Assembly: GCA_910587755.1 (NCBI GenBank)
Contig: CAJUNZ010000039.1
Span: 1 to 24,689, forward strand
Direction: 5' to 3'
Origin: an uncultured Acetatifactor sp.
GTDB taxonomy: Bacteria; Bacillota; Clostridia; Lachnospirales; Lachnospiraceae
DNA length: 24,689 nt
Shown: positions 6,138 through 14,500 of the stretch, one piece after another
How positions within the stretch are numbered: the stretch's first letter is position 1
Layout: every line of letters starts with the position of its first letter
The notes under the pieces: model-generated
Databases searched by the model: none
What the model was told of the DNA's origin: nothing
The model's input: only the letters and a program-made list of their open reading frames with translations
Made by a program: the position numbers and the translations under genes

Positions 6138-8456
6138 ATGATTGACGAATCCAGGCTTGAAGAAGACGATGACGATGGTGTCATTCAATACTATATTGAT
6201 TGGGGCGATGACAGATTTGATATAGAACAATGCCGTATTTCAGCCCAGTCAGGATATGCCTTTGCCCAGGACATGATGGGAAACTGTTATAAAAACGGCG
6301 TCTATGTCCAGAAAGATTTCGCCCAGGCCGTGGCATGGTTTGAAAAGGCAGCTCTCCAGGGCAACGCCGCCGCCCAGCGCAGCCTTGGGTACTGCTATAA
6401 CGAAGGCCACGGCGTAAAACAGGATTATCAGAAAGCCGTGTACTGGTATACCCTGGGTGCGGAAGGCGGCGACATGGATGCCCAGCAGAATCTGGGAATC
6501 TGCTACGACTACGCGCATGGTGTAGAAGAAGATCCTCAGATGGCGGTAAAATGGTACACCAAAGCCGCACTCCAGGGACATGAAAACGCACAGTATAACC
6601 TAGGTGTCTGCTATGCAAAAGGCAGAGGGGTGGAACAGGATGATGAGAAAGCCGTGGAGTGGTACACCAAAGCCGCACTCCAGGGACAGATGGACGCCCA
6701 GAACAACTTAGGCTCCTGCTATCTGGATGGAACGGGCGTCGCCCAGGACAAGAAAGCAGCCATAGAATGGTACAGCAAAGCGGCCGCCCAGGAGAATTCC
6801 TACAGTCTGTACAACTTAGGAATCTGCTATTCCACAGGCAACGGTGTGGAGCAGGACTATCATAAAGCCCTGCAGCTGTTTCTGCAGGCGGCCTGGATGG
6901 GACATGCAAGCGCCCAGTTCCAGGTGGGAGCCTGCTACTGTGAAGGAGAGGGCGTCGAAAAAGATGATGTCAAAGCCGCCGCCTGGTACAGAAAAGCGGC
7001 CGAGCAGGGCAAGGCCGAGGCCCAGTACTGTCTGGGCTGGAGTTATAAAAAAGGCGAGGGTGTGGAAAAAGATCCTGAGGAGGCAGCCCGGTGGTTCCAA
7101 AAAGCCGCACAGCAGGGAGACGCAGATGCCCAGCTGATGCTTTCAAACTGCTATGACAGCGGCGAAGGCCTGGAACAGGACAGTGAACAGGCCTTCCAGT
7201 GGTGCGTCAAAGCCGCCGGACAGGGTGTGGCCGCCGCCCAGTACAACCTGGGTAACTTTTATAAAGACGGCAAGGGCGTAGCCAGGGATCCGGCCCAGGC
7301 AGTCCAGTGGTACCTGAAGGCAGCGCAGCAGGAAGATCCGGACGCCCAGCTTATTCTGTCAAAATGCTATGGCAACGGAGAGGGCGTGGAACAGGACACT
7401 GAGCAGGAGATCCAGTGGTGCACCAGGGCAGCGCAGCAGGGCCTGGCGGAAGCCCAGTACAACCTGGGCTGTTACTATGACACAGGAGAAGGTTTGGAAC
7501 AGGACTCCCAGGCGGCGGTTTCATGGTACAGAAAAGCCGCAGAGCAGGGATACGCCTCCGCCCAGTACAACCTGGCATACGCCTACGATTTCGGCAGAGG
7601 CGTGGAACAGGACAGCCAGGAAGCCGTCAAATGGTACACCTGTGCGGCTCAGCAGGGAGATGCCTCCGCCCAGTGCAACCTGGCATACTGCTGTCAGAAA
7701 GGCAGGGGAACGGAGGAAGACCACGAAAAAGCAGTGGAATGGTACACCAAAGCCGCCCTCCAGGGCAACATCAACGCCCAGTACAGCCTGGGACTCTGTT
7801 ACGAAAACGGCACGGGCGTGGAACAGGATCACTCTCAGGCGGTTCACTGGTTCGCCAAAGCCGCGCAGCAGGGGGACGCCGCCTCCCAGCGGATCATGGG
7901 ATACTGTTATGAAAACGGTGTGGGCGTGGAACAGGATGAGGAAGAGGCGGTGGAGTGGTATACCAAAGCTGCTCTCCAGGGCAATGTTCTGGCACAGTTC
8001 CAGCTGGCGGTCTGCTATGACTCCGGCACAGGGGTGGAGCAGGACCATGAAGAAGCAATAAAATGGTTCTTACTGGCAGCCGAACAGGGCAATACCAGCG
8101 CCATGTGCAGCCTGGGATACCGCCTGCAGGAAGGCATAGGGGTAGAGCAGGACATGGAAGAAGGCGCCATGTGGTATGAAAAAGCAGCCAGAAAAGGCGA
8201 CGTCACCGCCCAGCGCAACCTGGCCATCTGCTACAAAAAGGGCGAAGGGGTGGAACAGGATTTCTCCATGGCGGCCAAATGGTATGCCAAAGCCGCCAAC
8301 CAGGGCAATGACAGCGCTCAATACAGCCTGGGAGTTCTGTACTACAACGGCCAGGGCGTCCCCCAGGATATGGACCAGGCCATCGCCTGGTTCCAGGAAG
8401 CCGCGGAACAGGGCAATCAGAATGCGCTGAAGGTCCTGGCAAAACTGGGCTTCTAA
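6138..8456 (+). CDS. Sel1-repeat protein with 20 perfectly phased repeats
   Basis: A 772-residue cytoplasmic solenoid. After a 43-residue acidic N terminus there are exactly 20 Sel1-like repeats of 36 residues each (44-763), without one insertion or deletion, then a 9-residue cap, LKVLAKLGF. Consensus per unit: AQYNLGxCYxxGxGVEQDxxxAVxWYxKAAxQG. Sel1 arrays are alpha-alpha superhelices used as protein-binding scaffolds, often in signalling or toxin/effector contexts; no enzymatic domain, signal peptide or membrane segment is present. Most units keep a Cys in the first helix (CY), which is unusual for a protein this long. AAGGAGA lies 12 bases before the ATG. It is monocistronic, with its own promoter and a terminator hairpin after the stop. 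Its partner cannot be told from sequence. Confidence 0.93.
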   Translation: MIDESRLEEDDDDGVIQYYIDWGDDRFDIEQCRISAQSGYAFAQDMMGNCYKNGVYVQKDFAQAVAWFEKAALQGNAAAQRSLGYCYNEGHGVKQDYQKAVYWYTLGAEGGDMDAQQNLGICYDYAHGVEEDPQMAVKWYTKAALQGHENAQYNLGVCYAKGRGVEQDDEKAVEWYTKAALQGQMDAQNNLGSCYLDGTGVAQDKKAAIEWYSKAAAQENSYSLYNLGICYSTGNGVEQDYHKALQLFLQAAWMGHASAQFQVGACYCEGEGVEKDDVKAAAWYRKAAEQGKAEAQYCLGWSYKKGEGVEKDPEEAARWFQKAAQQGDADAQLMLSNCYDSGEGLEQDSEQAFQWCVKAAGQGVAAAQYNLGNFYKDGKGVARDPAQAVQWYLKAAQQEDPDAQLILSKCYGNGEGVEQDTEQEIQWCTRAAQQGLAEAQYNLGCYYDTGEGLEQDSQAAVSWYRKAAEQGYASAQYNLAYAYDFGRGVEQDSQEAVKWYTCAAQQGDASAQCNLAYCCQKGRGTEEDHEKAVEWYTKAALQGNINAQYSLGLCYENGTGVEQDHSQAVHWFAKAAQQGDAASQRIMGYCYENGVGVEQDEEEAVEWYTKAALQGNVLAQFQLAVCYDSGTGVEQDHEEAIKWFLLAAEQGNTSAMCSLGYRLQEGIGVEQDMEEGAMWYEKAARKGDVTAQRNLAICYKKGEGVEQDFSMAAKWYAKAANQGNDSAQYSLGVLYYNGQGVPQDMDQAIAWFQEAAEQGNQNALKVLAKLGF

Positions 8457-8480
8457 AACAGACCAACACATGGAAAAAGA

Positions 8481-8512
8481 CGTTCCCCGGCTGTGGACTG
8501 CACCGGGGAACG
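8481..8512 (-). terminator. Terminator between convergent Sel1 and DUF4230 genes
   Basis: CGTTCCCCGG (8481-8490) and CCGGGGAACG (8503-8512) form a perfect 10-bp stem. The minus-strand side is followed directly by TCTTTTTCC, so it best serves the DUF4230 gene; the plus side is T-poor but may still slow transcription leaving the Sel1 gene. Confidence 0.75.
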
Positions 8513-8518
8513 CCTCCT

Positions 8519-9184
8519 TCACTGCTTTTCTTTCCTCAAAGATACCTTAATCTCATAGTCACTTATATCATAGGAACCGCGCATAAAATTTTGAACCATT
8601 TCTATTGCATTTTTTCTCGCCTTGTCCAGAAGCCCTTCTTCCACCGCTTTTTCTTCCTCACTTTTTTTGAGATCCGCAAATGAATCCGCCACATCGGAGA
8701 CGCTGATTGGGTTAAAAATATTATTGCTCTCATCATATAGTTTGAAGCTGTCCTGATCCACATCAGAACTGATGATTTCCGCATCCGGAAGGCTAACTGT
8801 TATTATTTTCTCTTCGTCATTTTTGTCAATCTGAATCTCCTCAAAGTCAATTCCGGCCATGATATTCCCGTCGTAGCTGTATATAAAGCTTGCTGTGGTA
8901 AAAGGAATTTTAAACCCCTGTATCTCCCTTGAACTTTCCACCTGTTCCACATGGGTATATCTATATTCTGCAGTACATAATTTTCCGATTCTCATCATAT
9001 TGTACTGTATTGTTTCACCGGAGATTTCAACTTCTTTCTCCACTACCTTCTCAACATTTACCTCTCTCACAACCTCCACTGTTTTAACCTGTTTGCTGTA
9101 ATAGAATTTTGTTCCCAAAAATACAAGAAAACACGCTCCCACCGCAGCCAGCAGGCTCATCCCGGCATGCACAAACTTCTTCAT
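8519..9184 (-). CDS. DUF4230 membrane-anchored protein
   Basis: A 221-residue protein with one N-terminal membrane helix (residues about 8-28, after the MKK start) and an extracytoplasmic domain. The body contains TIQYNMMRIGKLCTAEYRYTHVEQ (about 58-81), a hydrophobic FIYSYDGNIMAGIDF region and SLPDAEIISSDVD, followed by a Lys/Glu-rich C-terminal helix; this order matches the DUF4230 family, whose function is unknown. Residues 33-55 are a Val/Glu/Lys-rich segment likely to be a coiled or extended stalk. The binding site AAAGGGGA is seven bases before the ATG. A short hydrophobic reading frame precedes it by 37 bases. It converges on the Sel1 gene and is closed by its own terminator. Confidence 0.8.
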   Translation of the reverse strand: MKKFVHAGMSLLAAVGACFLVFLGTKFYYSKQVKTVEVVREVNVEKVVEKEVEISGETIQYNMMRIGKLCTAEYRYTHVEQVESSREIQGFKIPFTTASFIYSYDGNIMAGIDFEEIQIDKNDEEKIITVSLPDAEIISSDVDQDSFKLYDESNNIFNPISVSDVADSFADLKKSEEEKAVEEGLLDKARKNAIEMVQNFMRGSYDISDYEIKVSLRKEKQ

Positions 9185-9221
9185 TTGTTTTCCCCTTTAC
9201 ATACAAAGTCTACCCCATGGC

Positions 9222-9311
9222 CTACAGCCAGCCAGTCACCAATACCGCCAGGTAAAACAACAAGATGAGCATTAACGCCGTCCCCACAATGATCAGCAAT
9301 GCTTTCTTCAT
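9222..9311 (-). CDS. Possible 29-residue single-helix membrane peptide
   Basis: An ATG at 9311-9309 opens a 29-codon frame starting MKKALLIIVGTALMLILL and ending VTGWL before TAG at 9224-9222. Apart from two lysines at the front it is one continuous hydrophobic helix. AAAGGTGG lies about nine bases upstream. It ends 37 bases before the DUF4230 start on the same strand, so both could share a transcript. It is too short for homology, and an uncleaved leader or a chance frame remains possible. Confidence 0.4.
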   Translation of the reverse strand: MKKALLIIVGTALMLILLFYLAVLVTGWL

Positions 9312-9397
9312 ACCCTGTACCACCTTTCCCCGCAAAGCACCTCCCGGGCCAACAAAACTGATTTTTGGAAAATGCAAAGCGCACCATGCCTGTCCAA

Positions 9398-9439
9398 AGA
9401 AAAATGGCGGGAACTCCTGTTTTAAAGGTTTTCCCGCCA
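9398..9439 (-). terminator. Intrinsic terminator of tRNA-Arg
   Basis: TGGCGGGAA (9405-9413) and TTCCCGCCA (9431-9439) form a 9-bp stem with a 17-base loop. Read on the minus strand it is followed by TTTTTCTTTGG. It lies 33 bases beyond the tRNA 3' end. Confidence 0.75.
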
Positions 9440-9472
9440 AACACACTGTCCGCATCTATAGACCTGCTATAA

Positions 9473-9546
9473 CGTGCGTTAGAGGATTCGAACCCCCGAC
9501 CTTTTGGTCCGTAGCCAAACGCTCTATCCAGCTGAGCTAAACGCAC
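9473..9546 (-). tRNA. tRNA-Arg (anticodon ACG)
   Basis: Minus-strand cloverleaf of 74 nt: acceptor stem GTGCGTT/AACGCAC fully paired, D arm TAGCTCAGCTGG, anticodon stem TTTGG/CCAAA around loop CTACGGA giving anticodon ACG (read as ICG for CGN codons), and T arm with GGTTCGAATCC. Discriminator is G; CCA is not encoded. A consensus promoter and a terminator flank it, so it is a single-gene unit. Confidence 0.95.
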
Positions 9547-9577
9547 ACGCGCTGCAGTAACCCCTGCAACAGTATTA

Positions 9578-9606
9578 ATCATACCCCCTTCCAGTGAAAA
9601 TGTCAA
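9578..9606 (-). promoter_or_regulatory. Consensus promoter of tRNA-Arg
   Basis: On the minus strand TTGACA (9606-9601), a 17-base spacer and TATGAT (9583-9578). It is the closest match to the sigma-A consensus that I found in the window and sits about 25-30 bases ahead of the mature tRNA 5' end. Confidence 0.85.
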
Positions 9607-9656
9607 GTCCCATTTTAAAATTTCTTTTAAAAAAAGTATGGTTTTTCCATTTTCTG

Positions 9657-9665
9657 TGCTATACT
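9657..9665 (+). promoter_or_regulatory. Extended -10 promoter element ahead of sufC
   Basis: TGC-TATACT at 9657-9665, about 40 bases before the sufC start and 24 bases before its AAGGAGG site. No convincing -35 hexamer is seen at the right distance; an A/T-rich tract at 9613-9650 may act as an UP-like element. Confidence 0.5.
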
Positions 9666-9704
9666 GTTAAGGTGGTTTTAAAGAAATACACAAGGAGGAC
9701 GCAT

Positions 9705-10424
9705 ATGCTTGAATTACAGAATCTCTCCTTCCAGGTATCCGACGATACCGCCAGGCACAAAGAGATCATCAAGGATGTAAGCCTGACCTTCGGCGACCAT
9801 GCCTTTATCGCCATCACCGGTCCCAACGGCGGCGGCAAATCTACCCTGGCCAAGTTGATCATGGGCATAGAACAGCCCACATCCGGCAGGATACTCTTTA
9901 ACGGCAGGGACATTACCAAAATGAATATCACCCAGCGGGCGGATCTGGGGATCAGCTTTGCCTTCCAGCAGCCAGTGCGCTTCAAAGGCCTCAAAGTAAA
10001 AGACCTGATCACCCTTGCCGCCGGGAGCAAAGTAAAACTCTCCGGCGCCTGTGACTACCTGTCCAAAGTTGGCCTGTGTGCCAGGGACTATATAGGCCGG
10101 GATGTGGATGCCAGTCTCTCCGGGGGAGAACTGAAACGTATAGAGATCGCCACCATCATCGCCCGCAACACTCCCCTCTCCGTCTTCGACGAGCCGGAGG
10201 CAGGGATTGACCTGTGGAGCTTCAACAATCTGATCCAGGTTTTTGAGGAGATGCACCGTGAAAGCGACAACTCTCTGATCATCATCTCCCACCAGGAGCG
10301 TATTCTGAATATCGCGGATGAGATAGTCGTGTTGTCGGAAGGCAGCGTACAGGCCAGAGGCCGCAGGGAAGACATCCTTCCCGACCTGCTCAAAGGCACC
10401 GAGAGCTGCAAGTTTTTTCAATGA
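9705..10424 (+). CDS. sufC: SufC-type Fe-S cluster assembly ATPase
   Basis: A 239-residue cytoplasmic ABC ATPase that drives Fe-S cluster assembly on its SufB partner. Walker A GPNGGGKST is at 39-47, the Q-loop within FAFQQPVRFKGL near residue 85-97, signature LSGGELKR at 138-145 and Walker B with D162/E163 in VFDEPEAGIDL. The FQQP..F pattern and the LSGGELKRIEIA signature are typical of SufC rather than of transporter ATPases. I chose the ATG at 9705, where AAGGAGG lies 7 bases upstream; an in-frame ATG at 9594 overlaps the tRNA-Arg promoter and adds unrelated residues. It is followed 54 bases later by the SufB-like gene and has no transmembrane partner. No cysteine desulfurase or scaffold gene (sufS, sufU, iscS, iscU) is adjacent. 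Confidence 0.93.
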   Translation: MLELQNLSFQVSDDTARHKEIIKDVSLTFGDHAFIAITGPNGGGKSTLAKLIMGIEQPTSGRILFNGRDITKMNITQRADLGISFAFQQPVRFKGLKVKDLITLAAGSKVKLSGACDYLSKVGLCARDYIGRDVDASLSGGELKRIEIATIIARNTPLSVFDEPEAGIDLWSFNNLIQVFEEMHRESDNSLIIISHQERILNIADEIVVLSEGSVQARGRREDILPDLLKGTESCKFFQ

Positions 10425-10478
10425 CACATCACAGGTACACCATAAAACACCAAATTCTAAAGGAAACGAGGTTAGCCA

Positions 10479-11396
10479 ATGGACGAAATACAGAAAAACC
10501 TGTTAGAGCAGGTGGCAGGCCTGCATGAGATGCCTGCCGGAGCCTACAATATCCGCGCCAACGGCCGGAGCACAGACCGTGTGACCACCGCCCATATCGA
10601 CATCGTGACCAAGGAAGACAAACAGGGCATTGATATAGTCATCAAGCCCGGGACGAAAAACGAGAGCGTTCACATTCCGGTGGTTTTAAGCCAGAGCGGT
10701 TTGACCGAAATGGTTTACAACGATTTCTATGTGGGAGATGACTGCGACGTGACCATTGTGGCCGGCTGCGGCATCCACAACAGCGGAGACAGCGACAGCC
10801 GCCACGACGGCATTCACACATTTTACATAGGAAAAAACTCCCATGTAAAATATGTGGAAAAACATTACGGAAGCGGCGACGGCCGGGGCAGCCGCATTAT
10901 GAACCCGGAGACGGTGGTGGAAGTGGGAGAAAACAGCTTTATGGAGATGGAGACCGTCCAGATCAAAGGCGTTGACTCCACCAGACGCTCCACCAGGGCA
11001 AAGCTTGCCGACGGCGCCAGGCTTGTGGTGACGGAAAAGCTCATGACCCACGGCGCCCAGACCGCCGAGACCTCCTTCCACGTAGATCTGGACGGAAAGG
11101 ACTCCAGCGCCAACATCATCTCCCGCTCTGTTGCCAGGGACGACTCCAGGCAGCTCTTCCTGTCCAAGATCAACGGCAACAGCCGCTGTAAAGGTCACTC
11201 CGAGTGTGACGGCATCATTATGGACAGGGCGGTCATCAGCGCAGTGCCCGAGATCACAGCCGCAGACCTGGACGCAGAGCTGATCCACGAAGCCGCCATC
11301 GGCAAAATCGCCGGGGAGCAGCTGGTCAAGCTCATGACCCTGGGACTCACCGAGGCAGAGGCAGAGGCCCAGATTGTAAACGGGTTCCTCAAATAG
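10479..11396 (+). CDS. Short SufB/SufD-family Fe-S scaffold (SmsB-like)
   Basis: A 305-residue SufB/SufD-family protein, clearly shorter than full SufB (about 470 residues) or SufD (about 420). It keeps the beta-helix core (VVLSQSGLTEMVYNDFYVGDDCDVTIVAGCGIHN, then DGIHTFYIGKNSHVKYVEKHYG) and the C-terminal SufC-docking helices (AVISAVPEITAADLDAELIHEAAIGKIAGEQL, LMTLGLTEAEAEAQIVNGFL). Candidate cluster ligands include C91 and C96-region residues and later C-H positions (SRCKGHSECDG). Two-gene sufC plus short sufB loci are known as the SUF-like minimal system of anaerobes and archaea, thought to use sulfide or another sulfur source rather than a dedicated desulfurase. The site ACGAGGT precedes the ATG. 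Family assignment sure; SmsB status inferred from length and neighbours. Confidence 0.9.
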   Translation: MDEIQKNLLEQVAGLHEMPAGAYNIRANGRSTDRVTTAHIDIVTKEDKQGIDIVIKPGTKNESVHIPVVLSQSGLTEMVYNDFYVGDDCDVTIVAGCGIHNSGDSDSRHDGIHTFYIGKNSHVKYVEKHYGSGDGRGSRIMNPETVVEVGENSFMEMETVQIKGVDSTRRSTRAKLADGARLVVTEKLMTHGAQTAETSFHVDLDGKDSSANIISRSVARDDSRQLFLSKINGNSRCKGHSECDGIIMDRAVISAVPEITAADLDAELIHEAAIGKIAGEQLVKLMTLGLTEAEAEAQIVNGFLK

Positions 11397-11397
11397 C

Positions 11398-11424
11398 GGG
11401 CTGCCCCCCAGGGCACGGCAGCCC
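11398..11424 (+). terminator. Hairpin after the SufB-like gene, weak terminator
   Basis: GGGCTGCC (11398-11405) and GGCAGCCC (11417-11424) form an 8-bp GC-rich stem directly after the stop codon. There is no T-tract, so it may be an mRNA 3' end stabiliser rather than a full terminator, and read-through toward the PFOR gene is possible. Confidence 0.4.
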
Positions 11425-11482
11425 TCCCTGAAGGCAGCATAATATTTGGATACTGTTTGAACACAGTTCCTGAGAATAAGGC

Positions 11483-11530
11483 AGATACCTCCTGGAAAAG
11501 ATAGTTACAAGACAATTCCGGGAGGTATTT
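11483..11530 (+). promoter_or_regulatory. 5'UTR hairpin that sequesters the PFOR Shine-Dalgarno
   Basis: Bases 11485-11497 (ATACCTCCTGGAA) pair with 11516-11528 (TTCCGGGAGGTAT): 13 consecutive pairs with one U-G wobble, extendable by two more pairs outward, around an 18-base loop. The 3' arm contains GGGAGG (11520-11525), the only binding site for the ATG at 11533. The whole site would be double-stranded in the mRNA. No alternative pairing partner or known riboswitch core was recognised. Confidence 0.75.
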
Positions 11531-11532
11531 TC

Positions 11533-14500
11533 ATGCATAAAGATACATTAAAAACCATTTCACGAAACACGCAGACCATGGACGGCTGCCAGGCCGCCGC
11601 CCATGTGGCTTACGCCTTCAGCGAGGCAGCAGCCATCTTCCCCATCACCCCCTCTTCTCCCATGGCGGAGCTCTGCCATGAGTGGGCCTGTGCAGGCCGG
11701 GAGAATCTCTTTGGCCAGTCCATGGTCATTTCTCAGATGCAGTCGGAGGCAGGAGCCGCCAGCGCCGTACACGGAGCGCTGCTGGCAGGCTCCCTGGCCT
11801 CCACCTTCACCGCTTCTCAGGGGCTTCTGCTCATGCTCCCTGCCCTGTACCGCATGGCAGGGGAGCTTCTGCCAGGTGTGATCCATGTGGCCGCCAGAAC
11901 CATCGCCACCCACGCCCTGTCCATCTTCGGGGATCACTCTGACATCTACGCCTGCAGACAGACCGGCGCGGCCATATTCTCCCAGAGCAGCGTCCAGGAA
12001 GTTATGGACCTGGCGCCTGTGGCACACCTGGCAGCTTGGGAGGGACGGATCCCCTTTCTGAACTTTTTCGACGGCTTCCGCACCTCCCACGAGCTGCACA
12101 AAATCCAGGTCTGGGACTATGCCCAGCTGAAAGAAATGCTGGACATGGAAGCGGTATCCAGGTTCCGGGCCCGCTCCCTGGATCCCTCCCAGGGCAGGGC
12201 ATACGGCTCCGCCCAAAATCCCGACATTTTCTTCCAGGCCAGAGAAGCCTCCAATCCCTACTACCTGGCCCTGCCGGAGATAGTGGAAAAGCAGCTGGAG
12301 AAGATCAACCAAAGACTGGGAACCTCCTATGGCCTCTTTGACTATTACGGTTCTCCCTGCGCCCGGCATGTGATCATCGCCATGGGCAGTATCTGTGAAA
12401 CCGTAAAAGAGTACATTGACAGCATGCCAGAAGAAAAATACGGCCTGATCAATGTACATCTGTACCGGCCTTTCAGCGGAAAACACCTGGTGGAGAAACT
12501 TCCCAAAAGCGTCAGGCAGATCACCGTGCTGGATCGCACCAAGGAACCCGGCGCCCCCGGGGAACCCCTGTACCTGGACGTGTCGGCGGCTCTGCTCCAG
12601 CAGGGAATTGCTCTCAGCTGCCAGTCCTGGGAGTTTTCTGAAAAAGATACGGCAAAAAATGACACTTGTGTCACTTTTTCCGCGCAATCCCAGGCCCACA
12701 GCGCCAAACCTCACACAGAGGGCGCCGGAACCCCTGTCAAAACCTCTGACACCTGCTCTGACAGTCCCTGTCCCAGGGCCGGCTCCCCTGTCAGGATACT
12801 CTCCGGGCGCTACGGACTCAGCTCCAAGGACACCACCCCGGACCAGGTGGCGGCAGTGTACCGAAACCGGACAAAGTCACCCTTTACCCTGGGCATTCAG
12901 GACGATGTCACCCACCTGTCCCTGGAACTGCCCGCCCTTTCCGTCACAGCCCCTGACGACATTGTCTCCTGCAAATTCTGGGGCCTGGGAGGGGACGGCA
13001 CTGTCAGCGCCACCAAGAACGCCATCAAGATCATAGGCAATCACACGGACATGACCGCCCAGGGATACTTTGAATATGATTCCAAGAAATCCCGGGGCCT
13101 CACCATCTCCCATCTGCGCTTTGGCAAAAGCCCCATCCGCAGTGCCTACCTGATCCACAGCGCCGACTTTGTGGCCTGCCATAACCCTGTGTACCTGCAC
13201 AAATATGACATGGTCCAGGAGATCCGGGAGGGCGGCGCCTTCCTGCTGAACTGCTATTATAAAGAGGAAGATCTGGAAAAATACCTGCCCCAGGGAGTGA
13301 AAGCCTGCCTGGCCCGGCGGCATATCCGCTTCTATGTAATAGACGCCATAAAGATAGGCAAAGAGATTGGGCTTAACAGCAAAATCAGCACCATTCTGCA
13401 GGCGGCATTTTTCGCCGTCTCCGGCCTGCTGCCCCCGGAGGACGCCAAACGCTGGATGAATGAGGCGGCGGAAAAAAGTTATGGAAAAAGCGGCGGCAGA
13501 ATCCTGGAGATGAACCGCCAGGCCATCCAGCGTGGCTTTCAGGAGGTGGCACAGATCCCGGTGCCGGAAGCCTGGAGAGACTGCGCCGGTGAAAACACCT
13601 CCCTCCAGGCCGCCCTGGACAATGCCGTCCTGCCGGACCGCCCGGAAATGGTGGACTATGTCAGGAAGATTCAGCAGCCGGTGACGGATCAGCGGGGCAA
13701 CGAGCTCCCCGTGTCCGCCTTCCTGCCCTACGCCGACGGCTATACCCCGCCGGGAAGCACCGCCCACGAAAGGCGGGGAGTGGCCACGGAAATCCCTGTG
13801 TGGAAACCGGAAAACTGCATCCAGTGCACCCGCTGCTCCTTTGTGTGCCCCCATGCGGTGATCCGCCCTGCCGCCCTGAACCAGGAAACCCTGGCCCAGG
13901 CTCCTTCGGACCTCCGGACCATTCCCATGGCCGGCATGGAGGGGTACGCCTTTGCCATCACCGTCTCCCAGGCAGACTGCACCGGCTGCGGCACCTGCGC
14001 GGCCATCTGCCCTGGAAAGCAGGGAGAGAAAGCCCTGGAGATGGTGCCCATCCATGAGCACCGGGAAAGCCAGCATCTCTTCGACTACTGCAAACCCCTG
14101 CTGCCCTCCAGGGAGGCTGTGGAAAAATTCCGCCCCGACACCCTTAAGGGCAGCCAGTTCCAGCGCCCTCTCATGGAGTTTTCCGGCGCCTGCGCAGGCT
14201 GTGGGGAGACTGCCTATGTGAAGCTCCTCACCCAGCTCTTCGGCCCCCGAATGTATATTGCCAACGCCACAGGCTGCAGTTCCATCTGGGGCAACTCCGC
14301 TCCCTCCTGCGCCTATGCCCTGGACGGGGAAGGTCACGGCCCCGCCTGGTCCAACTCCCTCTTTGAGGACGGGGCAGAATTTGGCTATGGCATGTTGATG
14401 GCCCAGGAGGTGGCAGCCAGAGCCGGGAGGCGTTCCCTGGACACCATACAGTGGGTTATCGGTGGGGACGGATGGGCCTACGACATCGGCTTCGGAGGCC

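Noticed and set aside
6138..8456. 108-bp periodic DNA repeats as a non-coding array
   Set aside because: The periodicity is fully explained by 36-residue Sel1 repeats in one open frame with promoter and binding site.
9473..9546. tRNA-Arg as an integration site of a mobile element
   Set aside because: No integrase and no repeated tRNA 3' end were found in the window.
9594..9704. Upstream in-frame start for SufC
   Set aside because: It overlaps the tRNA-Arg promoter and the sufC promoter element, and the ATG at 9705 has a perfect AAGGAGG site.
11453..11468. ACTGT..ACAGT dyad upstream of the PFOR gene as a Rex or Fur operator
   Set aside because: Arms are only five bases and the sequence does not fit either consensus.
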